Assembly: GCA_013397455.1 (NCBI GenBank)
Contig: VYZB01000077.1
Span: 792,841 to 856,840, forward strand
DNA length: 64,000 bases
Reading direction: 5' to 3'
Origin: Crotophaga sulcirostris
Taxonomy: Eukaryota; Chordata; Aves; Cuculiformes; Crotophagidae
Shown here: piece after piece, positions 35,251 through 48,400 of the stretch
Position numbering within the stretch: the first letter of the stretch is position 1
How the letters are laid out: every line of letters starts with the position of its first letter
Notes under the pieces: model-generated
What the model was told of the DNA's origin: nothing
The model's database searches: none
The model's input: the letters and a program-made list of their open reading frames with translations, nothing else
Position numbers and translations under genes: made by a program

Positions 35251-38200
35251 AAGAAGCTGGATGAAATTCAAGTTTGAGAATTTGAGCATTGCTTTGCTGC
35301 TTCTTTACTTCTTGCAGTTCCTGAACTGATTAATTTAAAGTTAGGTTGGTTTCGCATTTAACCCACTTCAGTCCTATGCAAACCTAAGGTCCATAAGGTA
35401 ATGCACCTCTTTTGGTTCCCTTAAGCAGTAAGTCAGATCAAAAATTTACTTTTTCTGATCATTACAGCATTGTAGATGTGTTCCCCAAAGTTACCTTTCA
35501 GTTGCAGATGTGTTGCAGTCAGACAGGTATAGCCAAAAAGTAGGATATAACATTACCTATGAGCAGACTCCTACAGATCCATATTGTGTATCTGTGAGGC
35601 AGTGGCTTTTTCATCTATGACTTTGACCATAACAGTAATTGTTTTAAAAGGAAAATGTTGGCATTTATACTGCATTCATGAATTTGTTTTCCATTATGTT
35701 CACAGTTTTAATATTGCTGTATCTTGTATCAAAAATGTTCCTAATAGGAGCCGTCAGGAATATTTACATTTTAATTAATAAATATTCCAATAAACGGGAA
35801 CTTACTATTAGCAAAAAACAGGAAAGAAAGAGTGGCTTACTGCTATTTAATTTAATGGCATCAATCAGTTCTTTTAACAGTCGCTTTTCTACAAACAATT
35901 TACCATGTAAAATTATTTTTTTGTCATTCAAATCACTCTGAACTAATATTATACAAATTTATTCACGAAAGACTGCAAGTGCTTTTCAGAAAAATAATAA
36001 GCTTTAAGTGGTTTATATCAGAAATGGTATTTCTGAGCTTGGAAACCACTTAAAGGAGAAACAATGCTCAGGAAAAGTTCAGTTCAACAAGATCACAATC
36101 TGAACAAAATGGGTTTAATTCTCATCACTTTCGGCCACTATGGCAGTGTTAAGGATTCCTACAGCATCACCATAAGCTATGTTCCCAGGCCCTGTGAGGC
36201 TCCCTTATCACATGGATGCCAGGTAAAATCTCCTCAATGGAAATGCAAATCTCTTTCTCCTTGTTTGTAAATTTCTAGTAAGATCCATTTAGTGAAAAGG
36301 AAAGAATAAAATGGGTATCCTAGTACGATGCTTCCAAAAGTTTCTGTTTCAAAGAAGAAAATGGAGATAAAATTGTTAGAAGTACAAGTCAGGCTTGAAT
36401 GATGGGAGGAGGGGAATACTTCTCCAGGAAAGTCAGCACACAATATCAATTAGTAAAAATATCTAACAGGGCTAGCATTTGATGCCTAGGTCTAATATAG
36501 ATACATGGATGCAAAATGTATAAGCCAAGTGTATGAAACATCTAACATAGTACATAAAGTAGAGCTGAGAAACTCAGAAGGCTGTGAGAGCTCTGAAGGC
36601 CCCCTTAATGCCCAGGAGGTCTGCCCTCATCCCAACAGCTGGAAGAAGCAGTAGCTCCCCAGTCCAGAGGAGTCTGTGACTCAAGACAAACCAAGAGTAG
36701 AGCCACTTTCCTTTCTCCAAGGACCAGGTTTCCCATGCCTGTATCAGCTGTCTTGTGCTCTGCAAAACGTGAGCCAGTACATTGCCACTGGAACCTTGGC
36801 TGAAAGGTTTACAACAGACAAGTGAGCTAAGGACATTCAGGCTAATCCTGTATTGTCATCACATTGTCATGGGCAACAAGAAGGTAAGCAATTATCTCAG
36901 CCCACCAAACACAGGTTCAAAAAAGGGAAATGTGAGCTTAATATCGGAGAGGAAATCAAATTCCAGACAAACATCTGAAACTTCTTCTAAAATGACTAAC
37001 CAGAGAAAAATGACTCAAAGAAATTAATCAGATCTTAAATCACATTTGTTTCATTTATTTCTGTGTACACTTCCCATTGTTCCCAAAAGAAACTTTAACT
37101 GATGTCCCTGAGGTCCTGTTTGGTATTTTGGAAGCTGTAGAGAGGTCCACCTCTTCTCCCCAAAGACCTTCCATTTGCTGAGGGCTACTCAGAAGAAGAC
37201 TGAAAACCTGTAGGGTAAGAATAGTGCAGATGCTAAGGGTTATAATTTGAGGGTCAAACGTATTTCAGTAGAAAAGGAAACTTACCTAAAGGAGCACACA
37301 TCCCACTCAAAACATGGGACGCAAGACATATACCCAATCTTAAACATGTCTCGTATCATCAGTATCATATTTTCCTGCTCGGATCCGGGTTTAGAACAGA
37401 CACATTTTCCTCCAGTTAACTAAATCAACTGGCAGGTCAACCTCAAACCCTCTCAGAAAATGTAGAATGGATTTAAAAAGAAAACAACAACGCAGTTTAA
37501 AGAAAATGGATTTACCTTCTGACTTCTGTGTATTTGGGCCATTTGTTTAAGTTTCTTCCCACAAACATGATAGCTAGAAAATACTTAAAAATTACAGCAG
37601 AGATTCTAACTATCACTTATTTCTGAGCTTTTCACATTGAGTATCACAGGGTTTGCAGCCAACTGTGATGATGTGACAGCTCTGTGAGTAGCACAATTTC
37701 TGCATTTCCCCAAACTGTCTTCATGAGTCTACAGATTATTTGGTTCATTCCTTGAAGGTGCAAGATGTAGGAGCTCCCTGTATCTGCATGTGGATTATAG
37801 CTAGTCGGAAATACTCTCTGAAATGCTTTCATTGTGAGAGGCAGTTCAGTGCCCAGAGCAAACTGCTGCTTCCATAACTGCAAACCAGGCAAGCGAGAAG
37901 AATCCATCACTCAGCTTGGTATGACACAATACAATGTGTATTTTGCAGAAGCATCTCCTCAGCAAACAATGGCAATCATTTAAAGGAAAAAATAAAAGTT
38001 TTTAAGTAAAAACCTTAGTGAAAAATATTTCACAAAGAGAAAGATTAGCTGAGAGCATGTGCAGGATTAAATGCTCCGCTATGAGAAATGTATATGTTAT
38101 TTTATTTAATGTCTGCAATTGCAGATACAGTAATAACAGCTGAATTATCAAATGGCCAATTATGCATCAACTGGTCATTTGCATTTGCAGCAATTATGAC

Positions 38201-41200
38201 TATAACATAATCATAGTAACTAGCCTTGTTATTGTCTCCTTGTTTAGCAGAAACACTGGAAAGTCTACAGCTTTGTATTCCAAAACAATCTATGTGGAAA
38301 TCAGGACTCTATTTACCCATCTATCATAACCTTGGTCCAGGGACCATGTCCTTCTTTTACAGCATTTGATACTGCTGTTTACACTAAGACACAGTAAAGT
38401 GACTGACTTGAAATATTTTTTGCCTGTCATGATGCATTGCAAGAAAACCTGGGAAGTTTTTTAGAAGACAATTAAGCTCGTTATAAATACTTGGAGGGCT
38501 GTCATTCATGTATATTTGGGGAAATACAGTAGTCACCAATAATAGAGCTTGACTGCATATTTAGTCCTATTACTTCATGATTATTAGTGACAACACAATA
38601 TAAAGTCAACATAAGCTCACGAGAGACCACAGATTTGATTAAAATACCAGCAGAGTCAGGGGAAATGTTGCTGTAGGGCTTGAGGAAGCTTTGGGTCAGA
38701 TTTTGCAGCATGCATGCATAGTTTCTCAATGTGTGGGTGTGACCGGGAGATGGAGAAGGATGCTCACCAACACAAGTCTCTGTTTCAGCATTGCTGGAAA
38801 GTCAGCACATGGCCAGGGGTAGGCATGTGGCACTTCTATTTCTCTTGTACTGGGAAGCACATGGTATTGGAGCTGTCTGGGAAGGAATCCACCTATCTGT
38901 CTAATGTCAGCTATAGTGGGAAATACATGGTGTACATGATATGGCTGGTCCACACGTGCCACATGTAGGGCTAACTGAAAATATGGACTCAAGTCCCACC
39001 TCTCATATGGTGCCAGTACACTCTGCGACTGTTTCTGCAAGGCTGGGCTTGCATTCGAAGAGAAGACCCTCAGACAAACATGGTATCAAGTGCAGAATCA
39101 AGCCAGTACCAAAATCTGCATTATACATGTGACGCATATGCTGCTTGGCTGGGCAAGATGGCAGCAAGCACACTGCCTTCAACTTTTTAAACATTTTCTG
39201 ATCCTGCCTTTTAAAAAGAAGACAATGAGATATGTTAAGTGGCAAGAAAAGGACACTATTTATCTTTCTCTTTTTTCCCTTTCCTCTTTACACACTTCCA
39301 TACTACGACTTTTTTCTTTTTTTTTCCCCAGACATATTCCATCTCCTAGGTCCATAGGAGGAGTTAATTTTAAAAAAATGAAATCAAAAGGTCATAAATA
39401 TTGAGTTTTCTTTCCAGTTAAAAATACAGAGCAGTCAAACTTGACATTAAAGGGCTATCCGAAACCAGCCACCGATTTTCAGGTACTAGATGGGAGTTTC
39501 TGCACTCTGAAAAACGGCACTGAGAACCCTGGAAATATAGATGTGATATTGAAAGGTTTTTGTTATTTTCCCTAGAATATTAAGTAGCTTTGGAAATTGA
39601 TGTTGGTTTTCTTAAAACTGTAAGAAACAGGGTAGTTTATTTTTCTGTTTTCATGATCCTCTGCCATTCTATGCAATTTTCAAACTTCCTGGCAGTTTTT
39701 GAAGAATTTCACGGCACTGTAACCTTTTTCTTTTTGAGAATTTTAAAAAACTCCTCATTTCTATTGAATCCAAGAGCTGTATTTAAAAGATCAATGATCA
39801 TTTAAAATGCAGTTTTACTGAAAAACTATTAAAAACAAAGCCTGAAAGAGCTCTGATATTTTGCATTTTCCCTTTCTTCTTTCAAGTGTTTCAGCTAACT
39901 CTGATGATAACATAGCACTTAAGTCACTAAGGACTTTCATTAACGAATGCTTCAATATGGCTACATGCATGGAATTACCGTGTAAATAAATATAATCTAG
40001 AAGTTTCATCAATTATTTTCTTCCATCCTATGCTTTTTCCCTCTAGTACTTGAATTCTTGCATCCTTTGAGACTCTTGCATATGTTGCATATGTCTTATG
40101 CTATAGTAAGAAGACTGTCCAAAAAGATGACTCTGCACTTCAAATATCTGCTGAGGTGACATCAGAAAATGTTATATTTCATGAGATGCTTTCTGTGGAG
40201 GCTGGCTCAAGTCCACATTTTTTAGCTCTACCTGTATAAGCCTGGATTGTTTCATCTTCTCAATACTAAGGCTTTGAGATGCTCAGTGATGCTCAGAGAT
40301 GGCTGGACAAAGGCCAAAATATTCGGCCTCCAAGAGCTGTCAAACACCCTGCAGACATGGGGTGATCCCATACAGCTCCCTTAGGACATGAAGAGGAAAA
40401 TAAATATTTTTGCAGCAGGAATGATCCAACTCCTGACCTGCAAACGGAGCTGCTGGCCTTTCACACCTTGCTACTCTTGTCCCCCCACCTGGGGCTGCAG
40501 GTGAGGAAGAAATGCCCTTCTCTCCTTCAAGCTGGACTGGCTTAAATGAGTCCCCACACTACAGCCTGCTCCCCAGATGGTTAAAATATTGGCTAGTAAC
40601 AGTTCACTTCTTTTACAACACTGATTGCTTCCATGTCTGCCTTAAAATACGTCTAAATGGAGCCCAAATAAATCCAGTGTCCTAATGTCCCAGTGCCTCT
40701 AGATGCTGGTATCATGAACCTCAAATAACAACTTAATGATGAATAACTGCATGTTGCAATTCAGACTTTCATTACAAACGTATTTCAAAACAATACCCTA
40801 GTACAGTTTATTATTTTATATTGCCTGTTTTAACTTGGCTTTTAAAGGGTTCTGATAAATCCACAAAAAGGTCAGTTTTACACAGTTATCTTAAAAGGGT
40901 CACATATACCTTGAGCAGAAGTCAAGAAATTAATTATAAGTACATGTGTATGTTTGTTTTAATTAAGTTTGAAAAATTTAGTTGGGTTGCAGACCTTTTA
41001 AAATACATATTTGATTATTTTTCCATGGTAGAAAATATTCTCCCAAGTTGGATTGCAGTCATCTGTGGTATATAAAGAGAAAATGAGCACGTTTGCAAGG
41101 CAGGTTGGAAAAATGCTAAGAGAGACAGAGAAGACTTCTGAAGACTTAACAAAGCTTTAGTTTAGCAAGAGAACTGAGTTGACAGTTACTGAAGAGACAT

Positions 41201-41872
41201 TTCAGTTATGACTAGAAAAGTATGTGGCACTTAGAAATGCTGAAAACCACAAATTTTTTATGGGCATTATGCAATTACTGTCCTAAACACATCTTTCATT
41301 TTTTCTGCATTATTTACTAGGTTGGTTGCAAACTCTGAATTCTCTTTTCATGTGAATTATATTTAAAATTTACAAAATTGATTTGGTTCTAACATCAGCA
41401 TCACTTTACTAGTGGGGAATATGGGCTTCATCCCCATCTAGGAAGTCTCTGAAGCACAGAAAACCCGCTGTCAGAAGGGGGCTGAATGGCCTCAGTGTGC
41501 ACTGAAGTGCCTCCAGCTGAGCACTGCAATGCCTGAAATTCAGGTTTACGGCCCCAGTAGGGTGACTGACAGTGTTAGGGGTTCAGGGTCCAGTTCACCC
41601 CTCCGTTATGGTGAGCTAGGCACCTTCTGAAAGGCAGGGAGAGGAGAAAGCATGCACAGCTGGCCGACTGCATTCAGGTTTATCTGCCCCACTGCTGCAG
41701 TCAGTGGGCATTTAATTATTTCATCAGGTTTATAACACAATGTAAGTCAACTTATGAATAAATCTGCTTAACAAAGCAAATCTCCCAGTGGTAGTAACGG
41801 CACAGCACCCTTGCCCACACTGAATGGCCTGGAGGAGCACCCAAAGACTCCCCAGGACAAAGAGGGGAGCTG
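35251..41872. other. Non-coding stretch, no gene seen
   Basis: More than 6 kb without a recognisable gene. A 104-codon minus-strand frame (38726-39040) and a 104-codon plus-strand frame (39090-39404) are overlapped by other frames and lack domains. A possible conserved regulatory block lies near 38100-38240 and is described separately. Confidence 0.5.
38100..38240. promoter_or_regulatory. Possible conserved regulatory block (inference)
   Basis: A complex, non-repetitive AT-rich stretch carrying a perfect octamer ATTTGCAT at 38177-38184, a POU-factor site. A neighbouring TATGCAT and several AATTAT/ATAATC homeodomain-type cores lie nearby. Motif crowding of this kind is typical of vertebrate developmental enhancers, but such motifs also arise by chance in AT-rich DNA. 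Conservation across species has not been checked. Confidence 0.2.
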
Positions 41873-42055
41873 CAGGAGTGTCAGACCCACGGCCCGTGGG
41901 CTGAATCCAGCCCCCCACCTTGTTTTATCTGCCCTTTTACCTACCCGACGGCAGCCCCGAGCTCCTTGTCCCTGCGCTCCTGCCAGCGCTGGGCACGTGT
42001 GCAGCGGGTGTGAGGCTGCAGGAGAACGGTGGGAGCCGTCAGTTTGCCACCCCTG
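41873..42055. mobile_element. Probable hAT-like MITE (non-autonomous DNA transposon)
   Basis: A compact GC-rich block of 183 bases bounded by imperfect terminal inverted repeats: CAGGAGTGTCAGAC on the left and GTTTGCCACCCCTG on the right (reverse complement CAGGGGTGGCAAAC). The CAGGGGTG-type terminus followed by 'cacggcccgtgggctgaatc' resembles hAT/Charlie elements of vertebrates, which commonly begin CAGGGGTSNCAAAC and continue with a 'ggcccgcgggcc'-like stretch. The 8-base flanks (gggagctg and atttatgg) do not match, so the target-site duplication is worn away or the ends are misplaced. There is no transposase, hence a miniature, non-autonomous copy. The sharp GC contrast with its flanks supports an insertion. 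Confidence 0.55.
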
Positions 42056-43442
42056 ATTTATGGGCTTCCTGGGCAAGGGTTTGCTGAAGAGTCACTGTTC
42101 CGCCATTCCTAGGCACTAAATTTCTGGTTTTGCCCCTAAAATATTTGCTCTTGTTTTTCTTCATCAATCCCAAAGCAAAAATGACGAGCGTTTCTATCTG
42201 CGTGCATGTTGGATGTGTCATTTCCTGAATAAAGACATAAATGTACTTCTATACTAAATATTCATAGATTTTAAATTTATAAATATTAAAAATGTATAAT
42301 ATATGGATTTATACATTAAATACATGTGTCTATATACACTTTTTTACGGATTTTTTTAATACTGTCTTCCTGTCAAGACAAAAGGCATTGAATATTTTGC
42401 CAGGATTTTTCTATTCTCTATTAAAGTACGTATACCTGACAAGTTGCTTCTCTCAGTGTATTAGTCTTTGAAAACTGCATTGCTTTAGGCATCAGACAAA
42501 TATCAGGATTGTGAAGTTTGGTAAGAGCTAGCAACACGCAAGCAATGACGCTATTTTTTTCTTATTTTGGCTATGGTTTCTCCTCAGCAAGTATTTTTTT
42601 CCCCGAAAGCTTCTAATTCACAATATTTTTAAGTCTAATTACTTCAGATTGTGACCTGTCATATCAAGAATTTATTTACATATGAAGCAGAGGGTAATGC
42701 ATCTGCTTAAGAGCAAGATTACTGTCTCTTCAAAGCCAAAAGGCAACTTAAATTTCTTCCTGAAAATTTGCACATAGGTCACAGCTCAAAGGCTGTCACA
42801 CTCAGAGCACATTTTTACATATTTTTGATTATAATATGAGACTTAAAGAGATTAAAGCATTTTGAAATAGAGTAAACCCCCTTTCCACAAACCACTGAGA
42901 CAGCTGGGTACCCTAAAATGAAACTGCAGCAGAAAGCCAACAGGCTTCACTAACAGAAATGAATCAAACCTGTTTGGGAACATGATGCATCTGGAAACCT
43001 GGGGCACAGCATCCAATTAACAGCCCAGGGCAAAGCTCATCAGGCCCTGGCAAAGGAAATCTCAGAGGTGGCTGGGAAGCTCTGGAAAGTACTAAGGGTT
43101 AGATTGCTCACCGCTGACATTGGCAAGTACATACTCATATAAACAGTACAGTGACTTCAGTAAAATCAATCATGCGAACAAGAGCTGGTGGGTGAGAAGA
43201 GGGCTACACTGTCTAGCCCTGCATCAAACATAGCATCCTGCACCTTTCCAACATCTGTTATCTCAGGTTTTCAAACTCAGGTACTTGCAAGGTTCCTGTT
43301 ATTATCAGCCACTTAGCATCTGGGAATAAAATCAGAATTCATATTTTTTCCTTTCATTTACTGTGAGCAGCCTGTTACTAAGTTGTAAGAGTGTAAGCCT
43401 GGAAGGAAATGTCAGATACCAACTGTCAGGCAGGGAAGTGGG
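42056..43442. other. Non-coding stretch, AT-rich patch at 42240-42350
   Basis: No gene seen. The first part has a roughly 110-base AT-rich low-complexity patch ('ttaaatttataaatattaaa', 'aatgtataatatatggattt'). The rest is unique-looking DNA. Confidence 0.55.
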
Positions 43443-43540
43443 CAATTTTACAGCGAATGCTTTCCAACAGGGAAACTGAGTCATGGGAGACTGAACAATT
43501 TCCTACAGCCAAACAGTGAGTCAAAGAAAGGGTCTGGAAA
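43443..43540 (-). repeat. MIR-like SINE remnant
   Basis: The plus strand reads 'gcaattttacagcgaatgct', then 'agggaaactgagtcatggga', 'gactgaacaatttcctacag' and 'ccaaacagtgagtcaaagaa'. This follows the reverse complement of the MIR/CORE-SINE core (ttttacag, then ggaaactgaggcacagagag, a ttaagtgacttgcc-like part, and aaggtcacacagtgagt). Segment order is correct over about 95 bases with scattered substitutions. It is an ancient amniote SINE remnant with no function implied. Confidence 0.6.
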
Positions 43541-45394
43541 AGTCTGCAAAGTTGTAAGTATGTATGCCTTGAAATAGCAGTGGATGATACTCTGTTGTGA
43601 TACCCATGGCCAGAATTGCAGAGGCTATTTCAGTTTGTGTGCTTGAATTTAAATGTGTCATCTCTTATGGTTATGCCCAGACTCCTAAAACTGTGACCGT
43701 GCCACCTTTCAGTGGTTTCACAGGCAGCCAGACATGTACGTTGTTTAACAAAGCCAAGCCTTAGCATCTTGTTACTTGATTTTCGCAAAGCTGGGCTCTT
43801 TTCTGGGCTTGTTTTTGGGAGTGCTCACATTCACAGCTGCTGGGTGGGCTGTTACTAGCTGAAAGGGTGGTAGTCAAACCAGCTGGATTTGTTGACTCTC
43901 CATCACCACCAGCAGGATTTGAAACGTCTTGCTCTGAAAAATGCAACAGATTTCAATGAGGATACACTTTTACTTAGAGAGATGAGGGGTAGAGAGGACA
44001 TGGGGCGATCCCATGGCAAGGGGACATGCATGCCTGCTGTTTCTTCAGAGGGAAGTTGCAGTCATCAAAAGCGCTTTTAGGCTGTCAAGGCAGAGTATCT
44101 AATGTGTTGTGCCACAACTGGGTTGGCATTATCATTATTCTTTTATGTGGCATCCTCCTTCCTGTCTGCACACTGGCATCAGCTTGTCTGGGTGTGCTGC
44201 AGCAGCCACTCACTCACTCATGGGGGACCAACAGGCACCAAGCTCAGGGCAGGGGTGGCCAGACTGGCAAAGCTGAACCCACTGCATGTGACACAGCCTC
44301 TACCCGTGGGGATGCAATGATGAGACATGACACAGTGACCGCCCACTGTACGCTCCCCCACTACAGCAGCCTGCTTGTAAAGGCAAACTTGGGCTCAGCA
44401 AATCTGCAACCGTGTTTGAGACTGGGGCTTTGCACTGAGCAACTGAATAGCACATGTTAATGAACAAGGGCAACTGCATTTTAAAATGGGCTTAGGATGG
44501 TACTAAGAGTCTCTAACTTACCTAAAAAAAAAAATCTGATATATGTATTTCATTACAATCTAATAATGTGCATTTATAAAGTCTTTTTCTGACTCTTTCT
44601 GACTCTGAAAGTTCTTTCTGAAGACAATTAAGCATCATAAGAGATGCACAGCAGTCGCTTTCTCCGTGCCAAATCAAGCTACAGTTGGGGAGTTTCAACT
44701 TTGATGTCACAGAGATGTTTTTATGGTTCCTTCAAACCCACATAATCTCAGAGGGCCAACACACTTACAGGGACCAGAACCACATGCAGATCTTACTTAA
44801 TACTTAAGCAAGTATTTCTCAAACTCCTGCTGGAGGTTAGATCTAAAGTGCTGCCAACTAATTAAAAATGTCATATAGTTGTTTTAAAATTGCATGATGT
44901 TGCCAGAGGAATGGCTGCATGATAAAACAGTAACTTCCTTCACGTAGAAGTAAGAATTATCAAGAATTAGTTGTGCTGAGCATAAGGTACTCCTTGAAAT
45001 TTGTGTAACTGTCTCTTATAAAGATGGCCCAGAAGGTCAGACTGTTCTTGTACCTTCATGGTGGGGACAGGTCACGTTTGGATCCTTCTGAGGACTCCTG
45101 TCACCCTCAAACAGCCAACCCAATCTTTCCCCTTCACCAGGGGAAAAGTCTAGAAGTCAGAAGACTGGATAATCTTTGAGTGTATCTACTGATATGATAC
45201 AGATGATGTAGTGACAGGAGGAAAAGAAATTAGAGACAGGATAAAAGATACAAATGGCAAATAAGTTATTGAAAGAATAAATCCAGCTGAGTAGAGGGAT
45301 AGAAAGAAAACCCCAAAGGTTATGGAAACTCTTGGAGAAAGACAAAGAGGAGGACTCGCAGTGCTGGTGGGAAGACAAGAAACTGGACTGGTGG
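43541..45394. other. Non-coding stretch, no gene seen
   Basis: No gene recognised. A 144-codon plus-strand frame at 44026-44460 is Cys/His/Thr-rich, overlaps a 72-codon frame in another phase and shows no domain. A 10-base tandem duplication ('tttctgactc' twice) lies at 44586-44605. Confidence 0.5.
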
Positions 45395-45490
45395 AGGACA
45401 ATGCAACCTGAGGAGACAGGGGAAAATGAAGCACCAGGAGGCAGGATAAAAAGAAAAACAGGAGAAAAAAAAGAGAAAAAAGTAGGGAGA
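45395..45490 (+). repeat. Purine-rich (GA-rich) tract
   Basis: About 95 bases that are mostly A and G on the plus strand, nearly pure purine from about 45435 to 45488. Composition makes the overlapping 76-codon Lys/Glu-rich frame uninformative. Such tracts can form triplex DNA in principle. Nothing further can be said. Confidence 0.6.
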
Positions 45491-48400
45491 AACTATACTG
45501 ACAAATCCCTGTTACTCAGTCTATGTCTCTGTGACTCCTCTCTGAATGCAACAGCTTTTTGAGTGCATGCTAGACTTAATTTGCCATGAATGATAGATTT
45601 CAGAAGAACTTTAGATTTCAATATGTACTGTGAAATGTTCCCTGCTCAGCTGTTCCCGTAGAGTGAGGTGAATGGCAGGAAATCATTTCGAACAACAGCG
45701 AGTGTTATTTTGAGGGAGACATAATGGCTTATTTGGTTTGACATCCAAAACAGATATAACTGCGACAAAAGCATTTAAATGCTAATCTGTCATTTACAGC
45801 GGGTAAACAAAAACTAACGTGCATAAAATCTGTGCTGCTTGTAAGCGAGCGCTCTGGAAGCCTGAAATACTGCTTAATTTAGAGAGGACAGGCATCTCTT
45901 TGAAGGCAGAATTTATACCTGAAATATATAAATGTCGAGAGCTAAATTTAGGTACTCAAACTTCTTTTCCTGGTGGTGGATTTGTATCAAGCAGTTAGGG
46001 TCACAGAAAGGAGTGATTTTTCATTTCTAGTGTTATTTCTCAGAGATGGAAATACACAGGTAAATATTTTCCTGGTATAGTTAACACCTGCACAGTCCTA
46101 TCAAAACGTACCCCACATGTGATAAAATTTGATAGATTACATAGGGATCCTGAATTAATCACAATTTTCTGCCTTTCGTATGTACTCATACCCACAGCAC
46201 AGTGGTAACTCTGATCAAATGCCAAGGAAGTAAAAGGCAGCACTGCACAAGTCTGGAAGAAATGTGTTTCCCTGATCACATGTCAGTCTATTTCCTAAGA
46301 CACTTCCCTGAGCAACTGAGAAAAGCTTGGAGAACATTTCTAAAATCACAATGCCTGCCACCAAAGGGTAATTCACAAGCAGAGGTCGCTGGGAATGATG
46401 CTACTGTCAAATGGCTCAGCCAACTGCACTGACGGAAAGAAAGGGTAGGTTTCTTTCCATTCTATGATGAGTCTCTCCTTAGCTCAGCAACTCGTGTCAG
46501 CCTCCAGTCTTACTGCAGAGCAGCAGGTCCAGGTCCTCAGACATCATCTTTATACAGACAAAAAGAATGGATCTGAGATTTATGTTTGTATCACAGGTTT
46601 TGCCTCTGTTGCAAGGAAGTCTCTATGAATTTATAATTTCATTAAAGCATGTAAAAAGAAGAGGACAAGAGAGAGGCAAGAGTAATTTATTGCAATGTAT
46701 CAAAAAAATGACTTGAAGTCCTTACTTGGAGGAGCATTCCATTAGTTTCTGTCAGGGTTGCCATGTTGTATGGATACACAGGCAAAGAGGGGAAAACCTC
46801 ATACTGTGCTGTGCACAAACAGAGCTTGAGTAGGAAGTATGCAGTTTAAGATTAAACTAGTAGTTTAAAATTTATTTGAGAACTATATCAGCCTTTCTAC
46901 CCTTCCTGCCTTCCTCCTGTAAAGATACTCAATTATTGTTATGCCCAATTTTATGATTAGCTTCACCAAACCCCTGTTTATTTCTTTTTTAATCTACTTT
47001 TTTTTCCACTATGCCTGCTTCTTTGTTGAAGTCCTCAATGCACACATAGACAAATAATGAAAGAAGTCTCTACAATGGACAAGATGTGGTCACATATCTA
47101 ATCTCAAGCAAGCATACGAAACAACAGGAACAGAAAGAAACTCAGTCGCCTGCTTCTTCTCCTTGTATTGTGGTGTGGTTTATCTTCTTATTATCTGCTC
47201 ACGTGGCTTCTGTCACGCAAGTCTGAGCTCCTGATAACTGCTGAGTAACTTGTACAGAAAACATGCTTTTATAGAAATAGAAAATTATTTTTAATTTCTA
47301 GTTTATGAGCGACTGCCAAAATACACAAACCCCCAAATTAGTGCAGTTAATAGGACATTCTGTAACGATCTATCTGGATCTGACCTTGACATGGTCAGAC
47401 TATCTGTAGCAGAACCGGTTTTAGTGCTGGGCCTTCACTTCTTAACTTTCCTTTGTGTTTTCCCCGCATACACTCTTCTGTGTTGTCTTTGTATGAATAA
47501 CTGTGCTTTCTTGTGATGTTAACGTGTTCTGGTTTATCAATATGTAATATATATCCCTGGAGTATAAATGTGGAACTTCTGGTGGGCTGGCAATTTCCTG
47601 AGCCCCTCAAAGGGATGACCATTGGCTCTATGCTATGGGGAGGTGTTGGTTCATGGGAGGTCTCCTTCTGAACATCACCTGCCCAGTGCTTGCTGTTTGT
47701 TCTGTGACTGAAAATAGAGAAGAAGCAAAGGGCATGTCTTTTCTACACAGAGCATGTGTAAAAAATGTACATTAAAGACATTTTCCTAGAAATCTCACAT
47801 CATAGTTGACAAGTTCAGAACCAAGTGCCTGTCCACAGGAGAAAATGTAATCATTCATTTGACAATCGTCACCAAAATCTGATGTTCTTTGCAATATTCT
47901 ATTTGGGTTTATGTTGCAACTTGAAAACACTGATAGGATAAAAATCTGCAGAAACTTTCTCCTCTGAGACAGTTTGCAGCTCAGTTTCAAGTACAGAGAT
48001 TCAAGGTATTCTGGAACTGTCTTAAAACCATTTTATAGGATAAAGAAGCCAACACAGTATTCAGTCTGTGAAGTTATTGTATTGTTTCAAAATGTTTAAT
48101 TATGCCTGTGTGGGCTTTGACATTGCTCTTTCAACTGACAAACATAATCTCAGAGTGTGTCTAAGCCTCTCCATGTAGATCTTACAAGCTTTACTCTGTT
48201 GTCAATACCCTACCTTGCATTTCATGACCTAGGTTCAGTGAATACTTCAGGACAACCAGCACATGGCATCAGACATTTTGATGACACCAAACCTTGCACA
48301 CTGCTGTTTAATGACCTCCTGTATTATTTTCGTCTGTTGACTTTCTAAACCCATCAAAGCAGATTACAGCCACTTACAGTGTTCATGTCTTCTGAGTCCT

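Noticed and set aside
35027..35277. Frames of 73-100 codons on both strands
   Set aside because: They lie within or across the CR1 tail at 34962-35250 and are by-products of the repeat.
36340..36380. MIR-like 'tttctgtttc..atggagataa' run
   Set aside because: Only about 35 bases of common-composition similarity, with no supporting flank.
44026..44460. 144-codon plus-strand frame rich in Cys, His and Thr
   Set aside because: No repeated zinc-finger spacing was visible and another frame overlaps it; treated as chance.
45332..45562. Lys/Glu-rich 76-codon frame
   Set aside because: Direct translation of a purine-rich tract; composition explains it.
46436..46470. CR1-like 'tttccattctatgatgag'
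   Set aside because: Resembles a CR1 terminus but lacks the preceding 'gatgatct..aggtcc' core.
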